Part shown: positions 18,069 to 27,425 of the stretch, piece by piece
How positions within the stretch are numbered: the stretch's first letter is position 1
Layout: each line of letters begins with the position of its first letter
Notes under the pieces: model-generated
Databases searched by the model: none
Seen by the model: the letters and a program-made list of their open reading frames with translations, nothing else
What the model was told of the DNA's origin: nothing
From: an uncultured Flavobacteriaceae bacterium
GTDB taxonomy: Bacteria > Bacteroidota > Bacteroidia > Flavobacteriales > Flavobacteriaceae
Assembly: GCA_947500585.1 (NCBI GenBank)
Contig: CANMSN010000002.1
Coordinates: forward strand, 186,001 to 250,000
Direction of reading: 5' to 3'
Length of the DNA: 64,000 bases
Position numbers and translations under genes: made by a program

Positions 18069-19661
18069 TTATAAAATATAATCTGTACTAATAAAGTTGG
18101 ATGTTTTTTGCTCAAGCAATTCCGTTAAAATAGCGTTATTGTATTCGTTATCTTTTGAAGCTACAAACGTTCTTATTGAAAACGAACGTAATGCATCATG
18201 AACACTTAAAGTGCCATATGCTGAATCTTTTCGTCCTGTGAATGGATAAACATCTGGCCCTCGTTGACATGAGCTATTCAAGTTAACACGACAAACCAAG
18301 TTTACTAAAGTATCAATTAACGGTGAAAGCGTATGAATATTTTTTCCGAAAAGGCTTACTTGTTGTCCGTAATTAGATTCTGCCATATCGTCTAAAGGCT
18401 CTTCAATATCCGAGAATGAAACTACTGGTATTACTGGTCCAAATTGTTCTTCTTTAAACACGCGCATATCTTTAGAAACAGGATATAAAACTGCAGGAAA
18501 AATAAAGTTCTCGCTAGTTTCACCACCTTTTTTATTTAAAATTTTTGCTCCTTTATCTAGTGCATCATCAATTAATTCTTTAATATATGCTGGCTTATCT
18601 TCTTCTGGAAGTGGTGTTAATTTAGCATCATCTTCCCATGGGTTTCCAAATTTAAGTTGATCTACTTTGTAAGCAAATCGTCTATTAAATTCTTCAATAA
18701 CAGATTCGTGAACATATAACACTTTAAGTGCAGTACAGCGTTGCCCATTAAAAGACAAAGTACCTGCTATACATTCATCTACCGCTAAATCTAAATCGGC
18801 ATCGGGCAATACTATGGCTGGATTTTTAGCCTCTAAACCTAAAACCATACGCAATCTATTTCCTTTTGGGTGTTGCGATTGTAAGGCATTAGCAGATTTA
18901 CTATTTCCAATTAAAGCTAACACATCTATTTTACCAGATTTCATAATTGGTGTAGCCAGAACACGACCGCGACCAAAAACAATATTAACTACACCTTCTG
19001 GAAAACTACTTTGAAAGGCTTCCAGTAATGGAGCTATAAGTAAAACACCATGTTTTGCTGGTTTAAAAATAACAGGATTACCCATTATTAATGCAGGAAT
19101 TAATAGCGTAAAAGTTTCATTTAAAGGATAATTATATGGCCCTAAACACAACACAACACCCAATGGTCCACGACGAATATGAGCATAAACTCCCGAGTTC
19201 TTTTCAAATTTAGCTGAATCTCTATCTATTTGCTTGTAAGCTTCAATGGTATCATAAATATAATCCACCGTTCTATCAAATTCTTTTTCAGAATCTGGTA
19301 AGTTCTTTCCAATCTCCCACATCAAAAGTTTTACAACTTCTTCTCGTTTGGTTTTCATTTGTTCAACAAAAGTTTCCATACAGGCAATTCTATCAGCTAC
19401 CTTCATCGTTGGCCATAAGCCTTTTCCATTATCGTAAGCACCTGTAGCAGAATTTAACACTTCTATGGCTTCTTTTTCTCCAAGCTGAGGAATGGTTCCT
19501 AGAAGTGTCTTTTTATATTCTAATGTAGATGATATGGTTGAATAAACTTCAGCTGTATCACCTTCCCAATTTTTCAATTCGCCATTTACCAAATACGTTT
19601 TTTGATGTAAAAGTGAATTTATTTTGTATACTTCTGGAATGTCTTGAAACTTTGTATTCAT
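18069..19661 (-). CDS. gapN: NADP-dependent glyceraldehyde-3-phosphate dehydrogenase (non-phosphorylating)
   Basis: A 530-aa aldehyde dehydrogenase superfamily enzyme oxidising glyceraldehyde-3-phosphate to 3-phosphoglycerate with NADP, bypassing phosphoglycerate kinase. Visible ALDH features: PYNYP at 175-179, the general-base Glu277 in [10 protein letters not shown], and nucleophile Cys309 in [10 protein letters not shown]. Residues RRGP and the QRCTALK context favour the GapN branch over succinate-semialdehyde or betaine aldehyde dehydrogenases, though a general aldehyde dehydrogenase role cannot be fully excluded. Single gene, bounded by a strong hairpin downstream. NADPH supply is the likely benefit in these bacteria (inference). 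Confidence 0.85.
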   Translation of the reverse strand: MNTKFQDIPEVYKINSLLHQKTYLVNGELKNWEGDTAEVYSTISSTLEYKKTLLGTIPQLGEKEAIEVLNSATGAYDNGKGLWPTMKVADRIACMETFVEQMKTKREEVVKLLMWEIGKNLPDSEKEFDRTVDYIYDTIEAYKQIDRDSAKFEKNSGVYAHIRRGPLGVVLCLGPYNYPLNETFTLLIPALIMGNPVIFKPAKHGVLLIAPLLEAFQSSFPEGVVNIVFGRGRVLATPIMKSGKIDVLALIGNSKSANALQSQHPKGNRLRMVLGLEAKNPAIVLPDADLDLAVDECIAGTLSFNGQRCTALKVLYVHESVIEEFNRRFAYKVDQLKFGNPWEDDAKLTPLPEEDKPAYIKELIDDALDKGAKILNKKGGETSENFIFPAVLYPVSKDMRVFKEEQFGPVIPVVSFSDIEEPLDDMAESNYGQQVSLFGKNIHTLSPLIDTLVNLVCRVNLNSSCQRGPDVYPFTGRKDSAYGTLSVHDALRSFSIRTFVASKDNEYNNAILTELLEQKTSNFISTDYIL

Positions 19662-19799
19662 GGTTAAAAATGTATTTTTATTTTGAGCTAAAAATAGTTA
19701 TAAAACTATCCTGCAATATACGTCTATAACAAAAAATATTATAAACTTAATATTAGAATTACATAGAATTAAAACGCAATCGTTTTCGTTAAAAAGATG

Positions 19800-19827
19800 A
19801 AAAAAAAAAGAGCTTAGTTAAACTAAG
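19800..19827 (-). terminator. Terminator of the ilv operon, overlapping the ilvA stop
   Basis: On the minus strand the last ilvA codons form CTTAGTT T AACTAAG (19813-19827), followed by CTC and a run of ten T (19800-19809). The stop codon itself (19818-19820) is inside the hairpin. Confidence 0.7.
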
Positions 19828-21083
19828 AATTCGAATAAGTCTGGTTTATCATTTAAGTAATCGCCATAAAATTTATGTGTTTTCATTCTAGTTATTAGAG
19901 GCTCTAAATCGGATGAAGACTTTAACTGAATTCCAACCACAGCAGACCCATTTTCTCGATTAGTTTTCTTAGCATATTGAAAATATGTAATATCGTCATT
20001 AGCCCCTAAAATATCTACCACAAATTCTTTTAAAGCTCCAGCACGTTGTGGAAATTTTACTATAAAATAATGCTTTAAGTTAGCATAAAGTAACGCGCGT
20101 TCTTTTATTTCGGCAGTTCGAGTAATATCATTATTACTACCACTAATAATGCAAACAACATTTTTCCCTTTAATATCCTCTGAATAGAAATCTAAAGCCG
20201 AAATACATAAAGCTCCAGCAGGCTCAACAACAATAGCATCTTTATTATAAAGCTCTAAAATAGTTTCGCAAACCTTACCTTCTGGAACAGTTATCATATC
20301 ATGAAGGTTTTCTTTACAGATGGCAAATGTTAAATCACCTACACGTTTTACAGCTGCACCATCAATAAACTTTTCAATATGTTTTAGAGTCGTGTTTTTA
20401 TTATTTTTAATTGAGGTAGCCATAGAAGGCGCACCTTCTGGTTCAACACCAATAATTTTGGTGTTTGGAGATAACTGCTTAAAAACCGTTGATAATCCGG
20501 CAGCTAATCCGCCACCACCAACAGCTAAAAAAACATAGTCAATATTTACATCGGTCTGTTCTAAAATCTCTAAGCCTATTGTAGCCTGACCTTCAATAAC
20601 TTTTTCGTCATTAAATGGATGAATAAAGGTTTTTCCTAACTCATCACATTCAACTGTAGCAGCATGATATGCATCATCGAACGTATCGCCTTCTAGTTTG
20701 ATATTTATATAATCGCCACCAAACATTTTAACTTGTTCAACCTTTTGATTTGGTGTTGGAGCAGGCATATAAATAGTGCCTTTTATTTTTAATAATTTAC
20801 ATGATAAGGCAACACCTTGCGCATGATTTCCAGCACTTGCACAAACCACACCTTTTTGAGCTTCTTCTGGGGTTAAAGAACTTATTTTATTATATGCACC
20901 GCGTATTTTATAGGAGCGAACTTGTTGCAAATCTTCTCTTTTTAAAAGAATGTTTGCTTTATAAAACTCAGAGTAACGGAAACTAGCATGTAAAGACGTA
21001 ACTGCCGATACTTTTTTAATAGTATCGGCAGCCGCTTTAATGTTATTAAGACTAGGAAAATATGTTTGCTTTTCCTTATTCAT
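19818..21083 (-). CDS. ilvA: Threonine dehydratase (threonine ammonia-lyase), biosynthetic
   Basis: A 421-aa PLP enzyme making 2-oxobutanoate from threonine, the first step to isoleucine. The PLP lysine is Lys59 in VRSYKIRGAYNK; the glycine-rich phosphate cradle is FLAVGGGGLAAGL; the serine-rich CIISGSNND is also present. A C-terminal ACT-like regulatory domain occupies about residues 335-421, where isoleucine feedback would act. It is the final gene of ilvD-ilvB-ilvN-ilvC-ilvA, separated from ilvC by 180 bases that carry short palindromic repeats. Length matches the short single-ACT form. Confidence 0.95.
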   Translation of the reverse strand: MNKEKQTYFPSLNNIKAAADTIKKVSAVTSLHASFRYSEFYKANILLKREDLQQVRSYKIRGAYNKISSLTPEEAQKGVVCASAGNHAQGVALSCKLLKIKGTIYMPAPTPNQKVEQVKMFGGDYINIKLEGDTFDDAYHAATVECDELGKTFIHPFNDEKVIEGQATIGLEILEQTDVNIDYVFLAVGGGGLAAGLSTVFKQLSPNTKIIGVEPEGAPSMATSIKNNKNTTLKHIEKFIDGAAVKRVGDLTFAICKENLHDMITVPEGKVCETILELYNKDAIVVEPAGALCISALDFYSEDIKGKNVVCIISGSNNDITRTAEIKERALLYANLKHYFIVKFPQRAGALKEFVVDILGANDDITYFQYAKKTNRENGSAVVGIQLKSSSDLEPLITRMKTHKFYGDYLNDKPDLFEFLV

Positions 21084-21104
21084 TATTTATTTTATATTTA
21101 TGTG

Positions 21105-21262
21105 GCTTCGACTACGCTCAGCCACCAAAACGACTACGCTCAGCCACTAAAAAATTACCATTAGCCATCGAAACTAAATATACTCAATTATCAAAGTCTA
21201 ACTGAATAAACAGTCTAACAACTTTATTACCAAAAACTAGTTGGTAGCAGAGCAAAGTCGAA
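21105..21262. repeat. Short palindromic repeats between ilvC and ilvA
   Basis: CGACTACGCTCAGCCAC occurs twice exactly (21109-21125 and 21131-21147). GCTTCGACTACGCTC (21105-21119) has an inverted, 13/15-matching partner at 21248-21262. This is a REP-like intergenic element placed inside the operon. Confidence 0.75.
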
Positions 21263-21263
21263 G

Positions 21264-22739
21264 CTAAACTATTGGCTTCATAGCCGTCATAGATGCTCTT
21301 AAAAATGTTCCTACTTTCTCAACAGGATGGTTTCTTAGAGTTGCATTTATTTCGATTAATTTAGCATTATCAATACCAGCACCATTATCTTTTGCGTAGG
21401 CTTTACCAATAACATCCGTATCAATTTTCTTCATGAAATCTGCTAATAATGGTTTACAAGCATGATCAAACAGATAACAACCGTATTCTGCTGTATCAGA
21501 TATTACGCTATTCATTTCGTATAGCTTCTTTCTTGCAATAGTGTTTGCTATTAACGGTGTTTCATGTAACGATTCGTAGTATGCTGAAGCGTCAATAATT
21601 CCAGAATCTGTCATTGCTTCAAAAGCTAACTCAACGCCTGCTCTTACCATTGCCACCATTAATACGCCATTATCGTAATACTCTTGCTCGGTAATTTCAA
21701 CATCACCTGCTGGCGTTTTTTCAAAGGCTGTTTCAGCAGTTGCTGCTCTCCATCCTAATAAATCTTTATCATCATTTGCCCAATCTGCCATCATACCACT
21801 AGAAAAATTTCCTTCAATAATGTCATCCATATGCTTTTGAAATAACGGACGCATAATATCTTTCAATTCTTCTGAAAGCTCAAAGGCTTTAATTTTTGCT
21901 GGATTAGAAAGACGATCCATCATATGCGTAATTCCGCCATATTTAAGACCTTCAGTAATTGTTTCCCATCCGTATTGAATCAATTTTGAAGCATAACCAG
22001 GATCAATACCTTTTTCAACCATTTTATCAAAACAAAGAATAGAACCTGTTTGAAGTAAACCACAAAGTATGGTTTGCTCACCCATTAAATCAGATTTCAC
22101 CTCAGCAATAAAAGACGATGCTAAAACACCTGCTCTATCACCACCAGTTGCTGCTGCATAAGCTTTTGCTTGCGCCCAACCTTTCCCTTCTGGATCGTTT
22201 TCTTCGTGTACTGCGATTAATGTTGGTACACCAAAACCTCTTTTATATTCTTCTCTTACTTCTGTACCTGGGCATTTAGGCGCTACCATTATTACAGTTA
22301 AATCTTCACGAACTTGAGTGCCTTCTTCAACGATATTAAAACCGTGCGAGTATGATAACGTTGCGCCTTTTTTCATTAAAGGCATTACCGCTTTCACGAC
22401 GCTTGTATGTTGCTTATCTGGAGTTAGGTTTAACACTAAATCTGCTGTTGGAATTAATTCTTGATACGTTCCAACTGTAAATCCATTTTCTGATGCATTT
22501 AAAAAAGATTGACGTTTTTCAGCAATTGCAGCATCGCGTAATGCATAAGAAATATCTAAACCAGAATCTCTCATATTTAATCCTTGATTTAAACCTTGCG
22601 CGCCACATCCCACTACAACAATTTTCTTACCTTTTAAAGCATTTACACCATCTTCAAATTCTGAAGAATCCATAAATCTACACTTCGATAATTGATTTAG
22701 TTTGTCTCTTAACGATAACGTGTTAAAATAATTTCCCAT
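21264..22739 (-). CDS. ilvC: Ketol-acid reductoisomerase, class II
   Basis: A 491-aa NADPH-dependent enzyme converting acetolactate and acetohydroxybutyrate to dihydroxy acids. The NADP motif is [19 protein letters not shown], and the long, duplicated C-terminal knotted domain marks the class II form (about 490 aa, as in enterobacteria and Bacteroidota). Metal-binding acidic region: [15 protein letters not shown]. Lies 15 bases after ilvN, so co-translation within the operon is likely. Confidence 0.96.
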   Translation of the reverse strand: MGNYFNTLSLRDKLNQLSKCRFMDSSEFEDGVNALKGKKIVVVGCGAQGLNQGLNMRDSGLDISYALRDAAIAEKRQSFLNASENGFTVGTYQELIPTADLVLNLTPDKQHTSVVKAVMPLMKKGATLSYSHGFNIVEEGTQVREDLTVIMVAPKCPGTEVREEYKRGFGVPTLIAVHEENDPEGKGWAQAKAYAAATGGDRAGVLASSFIAEVKSDLMGEQTILCGLLQTGSILCFDKMVEKGIDPGYASKLIQYGWETITEGLKYGGITHMMDRLSNPAKIKAFELSEELKDIMRPLFQKHMDDIIEGNFSSGMMADWANDDKDLLGWRAATAETAFEKTPAGDVEITEQEYYDNGVLMVAMVRAGVELAFEAMTDSGIIDASAYYESLHETPLIANTIARKKLYEMNSVISDTAEYGCYLFDHACKPLLADFMKKIDTDVIGKAYAKDNGAGIDNAKLIEINATLRNHPVEKVGTFLRASMTAMKPIV

Positions 22740-22754
22740 TTTTAATTTTAGTTA

Positions 22755-23288
22755 TTATTGATTATTGAATGCTTGAAGCATTTCTGTTACTTTCATTTCA
22801 TCTTTAGTTACTGCAATGCGCCCTGAACGTACAAACTGCATAATTCCGAAAACATTTAAATCTCGTCTTAAAGATTCAATTTCGTTTCTTCTGCCCGATT
22901 TTTCAAGTACAAAAAACTCTCTGTTTACCGTTACAATTCTTGCGTAACTTTCTTTAATAATGTTCTGAATTTGTGGCTCGTTAAATAACAAATCAGATTT
23001 AATTTTAAACATACAGGACTCGGTAAAAATGGTTTCGTCTTCTGTGTGATAATATGCTCTAATAGTTTCTACCTGTTTTTCAATTTGCCTAACAATTTTT
23101 ATAGCCTGTTCTTCAGTAATATTTACAACTATTACAAAACGATTAACACCATCAATTTCTGATTGTGATGTCGTTAAACTTTCTATGTTGATGTGCCTAC
23201 GCTGAAAAATGGCAGATATACGATTTAGTAAACCGATATTGTTTTCGGTATATATTGAAATCGTAAATGTTTTTATGTCTCCGTTCAT
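22755..23288 (-). CDS. ilvN: Acetolactate synthase small (regulatory) subunit
   Basis: A 177-aa regulatory subunit. The N-terminal ACT domain (about 6-80) shows FTISIYTENNIGLLNRISAIFQ, typical of valine-binding IlvN/IlvH. The C-terminal domain (about 90-170) ends in GRIAVTKDE. It binds the ilvB product and should confer valine feedback. It is 15 bases upstream of ilvC but separated from ilvB by 133 bases containing a 7-base tandem repeat. The length matches the 160-180 aa typical of the family. Confidence 0.94.
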   Translation of the reverse strand: MNGDIKTFTISIYTENNIGLLNRISAIFQRRHINIESLTTSQSEIDGVNRFVIVVNITEEQAIKIVRQIEKQVETIRAYYHTEDETIFTESCMFKIKSDLLFNEPQIQNIIKESYARIVTVNREFFVLEKSGRRNEIESLRRDLNVFGIMQFVRSGRIAVTKDEMKVTEMLQAFNNQ

Positions 23289-23293
23289 TCTTT

Positions 23294-23320
23294 AAAAGAT
23301 AAAAGATAAAAGATAAAAGA
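23294..23320. repeat. Tandem 7-base repeat (AAAAGAT) in the ilvB-ilvN spacer
   Basis: AAAAGAT is repeated just under four times at 23294-23320, immediately before the ilvN start on the minus strand. A simple-sequence tract that can expand or contract; the effect on ilvN translation is unknown. Confidence 0.8.
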
Positions 23321-23421
23321 GGTAAAGACTTTATATCATCTTATTGAATTACTTACTACTCTTTATACAATCTCTTGTTTTTATTTCTATATTCTTTTGT
23401 ATGTTTTCCTTAATTCTTAAG

Positions 23422-25155
23422 TTAACTTAATCTAATATCTGACACCGAAGCTCCTGAAGGAATCATTGGGAATACATTGTCTTCTTTCTCTACCATAACC
23501 TCTAAGAAATAAGACTCTTTTGAAGCCATCATTTCTTTTACGGCTTCTGCTAATTCTTCGCGCTTTGTAACTTTTTTGGCTTTAATGTAATAACCTTCAG
23601 CTATAGCTACAAAATTTGGATTTGTCATTTCCGTAGACGCATAACGCTTATCGAAAAATAACTGTTGCCATTGGCGAACCATACCTAAAAACTCATTATT
23701 TAAAACTACAATTTTAACAGCAGCTTTTTGCTGAAAAATAGTGCCTAATTCCTGAATATTCATTTGGTAACCACCATCACCTATAATTGCTACGACCTCA
23801 CGATCTGGCGCCGCCATTTTTGCTCCAATAGCTGCTGGAAGTGCAAACCCCATTGTGCCTAAACCACCAGAAGTGATGTTACTTTTTGTGACATTGAAAT
23901 CGGCATATCGACATGCAATCATTTGATGTTGACCAACATCAGACACAATTGCTGCATTACCTTTACTCTCAATGTTTATTTGTTTTAAGACCTCGCCCAT
24001 AGTCAATCCTTCTTTTTCAGGATGAATATCGCCTTTAATTACTTTTTCAAATTCAATGGCATATAAATCTTTAAATTCTTGTAACCATGAGTCGTGTGTG
24101 TTTTTATTTAAAGCCTCAAATAATAACGCTAAACTTTCTTTAGAGTTTCCTAAAACGGCAACATCTGTTTTTACATTTTTATCAATTTCCGCAGGGTCAA
24201 TATCAAAATGAATAATTTTTGCTTGTTTAGCATACGTATCTAAACTCCCAGTAACACGGTCATCAAAACGCATTCCAATAGCAATTAAAACATCACATTC
24301 GTTGGTTAATTTATTTGGCGCATAATTTCCGTGCATACCAACCATACCTATATTTAATGGATGTGATGTTGGTAATGCTGAAGCTCCTAAAATAGTCCAA
24401 GCAGCAGGAATTCCCGCTTTTTCAATAACTGCTTTAAGTTCATCTTCAGCTTGACCTAAAATAACGCCTTGCCCCCAAACAATCATTGGTTTTTTTGCAT
24501 TATTAATCAATTCAGCAGCTGCAATTATGCTATTTGGATCTGTTTTTGGAATCGGGTTATAACTTCTTACTCCCTTACATTTTTCATATTTGAAATCTAA
24601 TTCAGAAACTTGAGCATCTTTTGTGATATCGACTAAAACTGGCCCTGGTCTTCCACTTTTAGCAATGTAGAATGCTTTAGCTAATGCTCCTGGAATATCT
24701 TCTGCTTTGGTAACCTGACAATTCCATTTAGTAACTGGCGTAGAAATACCAACAATATCTGTTTCTTGAAAGGCATCACTTCCCAATAAATGTGAAAATA
24801 CTTGACCGGTTATACAAACTAAAGGTGTAGAATCTATCTGAGCATCTGCAATTCCTGTTATTAAATTAGTTGCACCAGGCCCTGAAGTTGCCATAGCTAC
24901 TCCTACCTTTCCAGATATACGTGCATAGCCTTGAGCAGCATGTGCTGCGCCTTGTTCGTGACGTGTTAATACGTGATGAATTTCACCTTGAAATTTGAAT
25001 AATTCATCATAAACAGGCATGATAGCTCCTCCTGGATATCCATATAGAATATCTACCCCTTCTGCTATCAAACTTCTTACAACAGCTTCACTACCTGTAA
25101 TACGGATTGTTTTTTCAGCCACTTCTTTTTTATCAATAATTGTTTGTGTTTTCAT
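23422..25155 (-). CDS. ilvB: Acetolactate synthase large (catalytic) subunit
   Basis: A 577-aa ThDP- and FAD-dependent enzyme condensing pyruvate with pyruvate or 2-oxobutanoate. The catalytic Glu is in VLTRHEQGAAHAAQGYAR near residue 63, the ThDP/Mg motif begins IIGDGGYQMNIQELGT (about 465-480), and the FAD-binding middle domain has DDRVTGSLDTYA. Starts with an N-terminal extension of about 20 aa before the conserved GSEAVVRSLIAEGVD. It lies 14 bases after ilvD. Confidence 0.96.
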   Translation of the reverse strand: MKTQTIIDKKEVAEKTIRITGSEAVVRSLIAEGVDILYGYPGGAIMPVYDELFKFQGEIHHVLTRHEQGAAHAAQGYARISGKVGVAMATSGPGATNLITGIADAQIDSTPLVCITGQVFSHLLGSDAFQETDIVGISTPVTKWNCQVTKAEDIPGALAKAFYIAKSGRPGPVLVDITKDAQVSELDFKYEKCKGVRSYNPIPKTDPNSIIAAAELINNAKKPMIVWGQGVILGQAEDELKAVIEKAGIPAAWTILGASALPTSHPLNIGMVGMHGNYAPNKLTNECDVLIAIGMRFDDRVTGSLDTYAKQAKIIHFDIDPAEIDKNVKTDVAVLGNSKESLALLFEALNKNTHDSWLQEFKDLYAIEFEKVIKGDIHPEKEGLTMGEVLKQINIESKGNAAIVSDVGQHQMIACRYADFNVTKSNITSGGLGTMGFALPAAIGAKMAAPDREVVAIIGDGGYQMNIQELGTIFQQKAAVKIVVLNNEFLGMVRQWQQLFFDKRYASTEMTNPNFVAIAEGYYIKAKKVTKREELAEAVKEMMASKESYFLEVMVEKEDNVFPMIPSGASVSDIRLS

Positions 25156-25169
25156 AGTTCACAAATTAA

Positions 25170-26852
25170 TTATGCGTCTGTAACACAGCCTTTTGAAGCC
25201 GATGCTACCAATTTTGCATATTTATATAATATTCCCTTTTTATGTTTTAATGGTGGTTGAACCCATTGTGCTTTTCTTTTTGCTAATTCTTCATCAGAAA
25301 GTAATACATTAATGGAATTATCTTCTGCACTAATTCTAATTTTATCACCCGTTTTTAACAAACCAATCGTTCCACCTTCTTGTGCCTCTGGCGTTATATG
25401 CCCCACAACAAAACCGTGTGTTCCACCAGAAAAACGACCATCAGTAATTAAAGCAACCGATTTTCCTAAGCCTGCTCCCATAATTAACGAGGTTGGTTTT
25501 AACATTTCTGGCATTCCTGGGCCACCTTTCGGCCCGACATAACGAATGACGACAACATCACCTTTTTCAACTTCACCGTTTGAAATTCCTGTATTTGCAG
25601 CTTGTTCTCCGTCATAAACCACCGCTTTTCCTTCAAATAATAGGCCTTCATTTCCTGATATTTTTGCAACAGCACCTTCCGTTGCTAAGTTTCCATAAAG
25701 AATCTGTAAATTCCCTGAAGATTTTAAAGCCTTATCTTTTGGATAAATAACATCTTGATCATTTTCAAACTTGAGTGCTTCAACATCTTTCAAGTTTTCA
25801 GCTAATGTTTTTCCTGTTACCGTTAAACAATCGCCGTGTAGATAGCCATTCTCTAAAAGGTACTTCATGACTGCTGGTGTTCCTCCAATACCATGAACAT
25901 CTTCCATTAAATATTTTCCACTAGGTTTTAAATCAGCAATTAAAGGTGTTCTGTCACTAACACGCTGAAAGTCTTCTAATGTAAAATCAATATCTGCTGC
26001 ATGTGCAATTGCTAAAAAGTGCAACACAGCATTTGTAGAGCCTCCTAATGCATTTACTAACGCTATCGCATTCTCAATAGATTTTTTAGAAATAATATCT
26101 AATGGTTTTAAGTCTAACTCTAATAAGTTTTTAATTGCAATAGCGGTTCTTTCGCTTTCTGATAATTTATTAGGATTTTCTGCAGGAATAGAAGAGTTAT
26201 ATGGCAATGCAAATCCCATACATTCTATAGCAGAAGCCATCGTATTTGCAGTATACATCCCGCCACAAGCTCCTGCTCCTGGAATGGCACTTTTTATAAT
26301 TTCTATATATTCTTCTTCATCAATTTCACCAGCCACTTTTTGACCTAAAGCTTCGAAAGCTGAAACAATGTTTAATTTTCTTCCCTTGTATTTCCCTGAT
26401 GCTATAGTACCACCATACATCATTATTGAAGGTCGATTTAAACGCAACATGGCAATAACTGCTCCAGGCATGTTTTTATCACAACCAACCACCGAAATAA
26501 GCGCGTCATAACTTTGCGCATTCATAACGGTTTCAATAGAATCTGCAATAATATCTCTTGAAGCTAATGAATAATTCATACCAGAAGTACCCATAGAAAT
26601 ACCATCACTTACACCAATAGTATTAAATCCTAAACCAACTAAACCAGCTATTTTACACTCAATTTTTACCTCAGCAGCTAATCCATTTAAGTGCATATTA
26701 CAAGGGTTTCCATCGTAACCAGTACTAGCTATACCTACTTGGGCTTTATGCATATCTTCATCAGATAAACCTACAGCGTATAACATGGCTTGTGATGCTG
26801 GTTGAGATTCATCCTGTGTTAACCTTCTACTATGTTTATTAAGTTCTTTCAT
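25170..26852 (-). CDS. ilvD: Dihydroxy-acid dehydratase
   Basis: A 560-aa iron-sulfur enzyme producing the 2-keto acids of valine and isoleucine synthesis. Cluster-type cysteines occur in [23 protein letters not shown] and [15 protein letters not shown], which suits a [2Fe-2S]/[4Fe-4S] dehydratase; the Mg-site and C-terminal blocks [13 protein letters not shown] and [16 protein letters not shown] are conserved. First structural gene of the operon and preceded by a leader-peptide attenuator (27089-27213), so its transcription should respond to charged Ile/Val/Leu tRNA. Confidence 0.96.
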   Translation of the reverse strand: MKELNKHSRRLTQDESQPASQAMLYAVGLSDEDMHKAQVGIASTGYDGNPCNMHLNGLAAEVKIECKIAGLVGLGFNTIGVSDGISMGTSGMNYSLASRDIIADSIETVMNAQSYDALISVVGCDKNMPGAVIAMLRLNRPSIMMYGGTIASGKYKGRKLNIVSAFEALGQKVAGEIDEEEYIEIIKSAIPGAGACGGMYTANTMASAIECMGFALPYNSSIPAENPNKLSESERTAIAIKNLLELDLKPLDIISKKSIENAIALVNALGGSTNAVLHFLAIAHAADIDFTLEDFQRVSDRTPLIADLKPSGKYLMEDVHGIGGTPAVMKYLLENGYLHGDCLTVTGKTLAENLKDVEALKFENDQDVIYPKDKALKSSGNLQILYGNLATEGAVAKISGNEGLLFEGKAVVYDGEQAANTGISNGEVEKGDVVVIRYVGPKGGPGMPEMLKPTSLIMGAGLGKSVALITDGRFSGGTHGFVVGHITPEAQEGGTIGLLKTGDKIRISAEDNSINVLLSDEELAKRKAQWVQPPLKHKKGILYKYAKLVASASKGCVTDA

Positions 26853-27088
26853 ATATGTTGCAAAAAATTTCGCTTACTCCAAAAAGTGATAATTAATTTA
26901 TAATCTTTTAAGATTTTTAATATAAATAATTCAAAATAAGCTTCGAAATTACTTTATTAGGTTTTTATTTATAGTTTTCATTGGTTTTATCAGTTAAACT
27001 CATCGCTTAAAAAAACAATCTAAATAACTGTTTTATAGCTATTTAACTACTTATTTTTATGATGTTCAAAAAACGAAAAAATATGCAT

Positions 27089-27116
27089 AAAAAAAGCCTT
27101 CCGTTTTGGGAAGGCT
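27089..27116 (-). terminator. Attenuator terminator in the ilv leader
   Basis: On the minus strand AGCCTTCC, loop CAAAAC, GGAAGGCT (plus positions 27095-27116), followed by seven T (27089-27095). It stands 34 bases beyond the leader-peptide stop and about 240 bases before ilvD, where no gene ends, so it can only act on the ilv leader transcript. Confidence 0.9.
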
Positions 27117-27167
27117 AATAAAATTTATTTCAGCTTTTATATACGATTCCCTAGTCTTGTGAAATAA
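27111..27167 (-). promoter_or_regulatory. ilv attenuator: competing antiterminator and anti-antiterminator arms
   Basis: On the minus strand, segment 1 TTATTTCA (plus 27160-27167) lies over the last Ile-Ser codons of the leader peptide and pairs perfectly (8 bp) with segment 2 TGAAATAA (27125-27132). Segment 2 with its 5' flank AAAGCT can instead pair, with small bulges, with segment 3 TTATTAGCCTT, which contains most of the 5' arm of the terminator. So 1:2, 2:3 and 3:4 pairings are all present, as in enterobacterial ilv, his and trp attenuators. Pairings were found by eye; energies were not computed. Confidence 0.8.
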
Positions 27168-27213
27168 TCACAATGACAATAATAGAAACGATATTTAAAA
27201 TTTGTTTTTTCAT
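27151..27213 (-). CDS. ilv leader peptide, 20 aa
   Basis: A short reading frame, ATG to TAG, encoding 20 residues. The core ILNIVSIIVIVII is almost only branched-chain residues: 7 Ile, 3 Val and 1 Leu in total, i.e. 11 of 20. It begins about 360 bases before ilvD and is followed directly by mutually exclusive hairpins and a terminator. Known principle: ribosomes stalling at such codons when charged Ile/Val/Leu tRNAs are scarce let the antiterminator form. No Shine-Dalgarno is seen, which is normal in this phylum. The alternative, a chance hydrophobic frame, is unlikely given the residue content and structures. Confidence 0.9.
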   Translation of the reverse strand: MKKQILNIVSIIVIVIISQD

Positions 27214-27283
27214 TTAACTTCAACAAATATTCACAAATAAAATTTAATCTCCAATTTATTAGTAAAAAAAAAGAAAAGTGATT

Positions 27284-27311
27284 TTTGTTTCTCTTTATTT
27301 TTTTACTTTTG
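27284..27311 (+). promoter_or_regulatory. Promoter of metK (flavobacterial TTTG / TAnnTTTG type)
   Basis: TACTTTTG at 27304-27311 matches the -7 consensus TAnnTTTG. TTTG at 27284-27287 would be the -33 element, although the 16-base spacing is a little short. The riboswitch begins about 15 bases downstream, where transcription should start. Confidence 0.65.
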
Positions 27312-27323
27312 CATCACAAATAA

Positions 27324-27407
27324 CAGAGGACAGATTTGACTGATTGCAACCTCAAAAAAAAATGCTAAAGGCAGTGCAAACTTCCTTCGATTTTTATCGT
27401 CAAATCT
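27324..27407 (+). promoter_or_regulatory. SAM-II-like riboswitch upstream of metK
   Basis: The aptamer core shows the SAM-II signature: a short P1 (GAGG 27326-27329 / CCTC 27350-27353) enclosing GATTTGAC and ATTGCA, an A-rich linker, then TGCTAAAGG (27363-27371). The pseudoknot can be drawn as ACTG (27339-27342) with CAGT (27372-27375) plus GC (27346-27347) with GC (27364-27365). P1 has a 3-base insertion (ACA) on its 5' side compared with the version I remember. Downstream, GTCAAATCT (27399-27407) is a perfect 9-base complement of AGATTTGAC (27332-27340) inside the aptamer, giving a ready-made alternative fold close to the metK start. SAM made by MetK would be the ligand. Confidence 0.8.
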
Positions 27408-27425
27408 TGCCCAAAATATAATTAT

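Noticed and set aside
23292-23322. Possible CRISPR or iteron array
   Set aside because: Units are only 7 bases without spacers; this is a simple tandem repeat.
27095-27116. Hairpin read as a plus-strand terminator or unrelated repeat
   Set aside because: No plus-strand gene ends here, the T run is on the minus strand, and the pairing arms and leader peptide fit an ilv attenuator.
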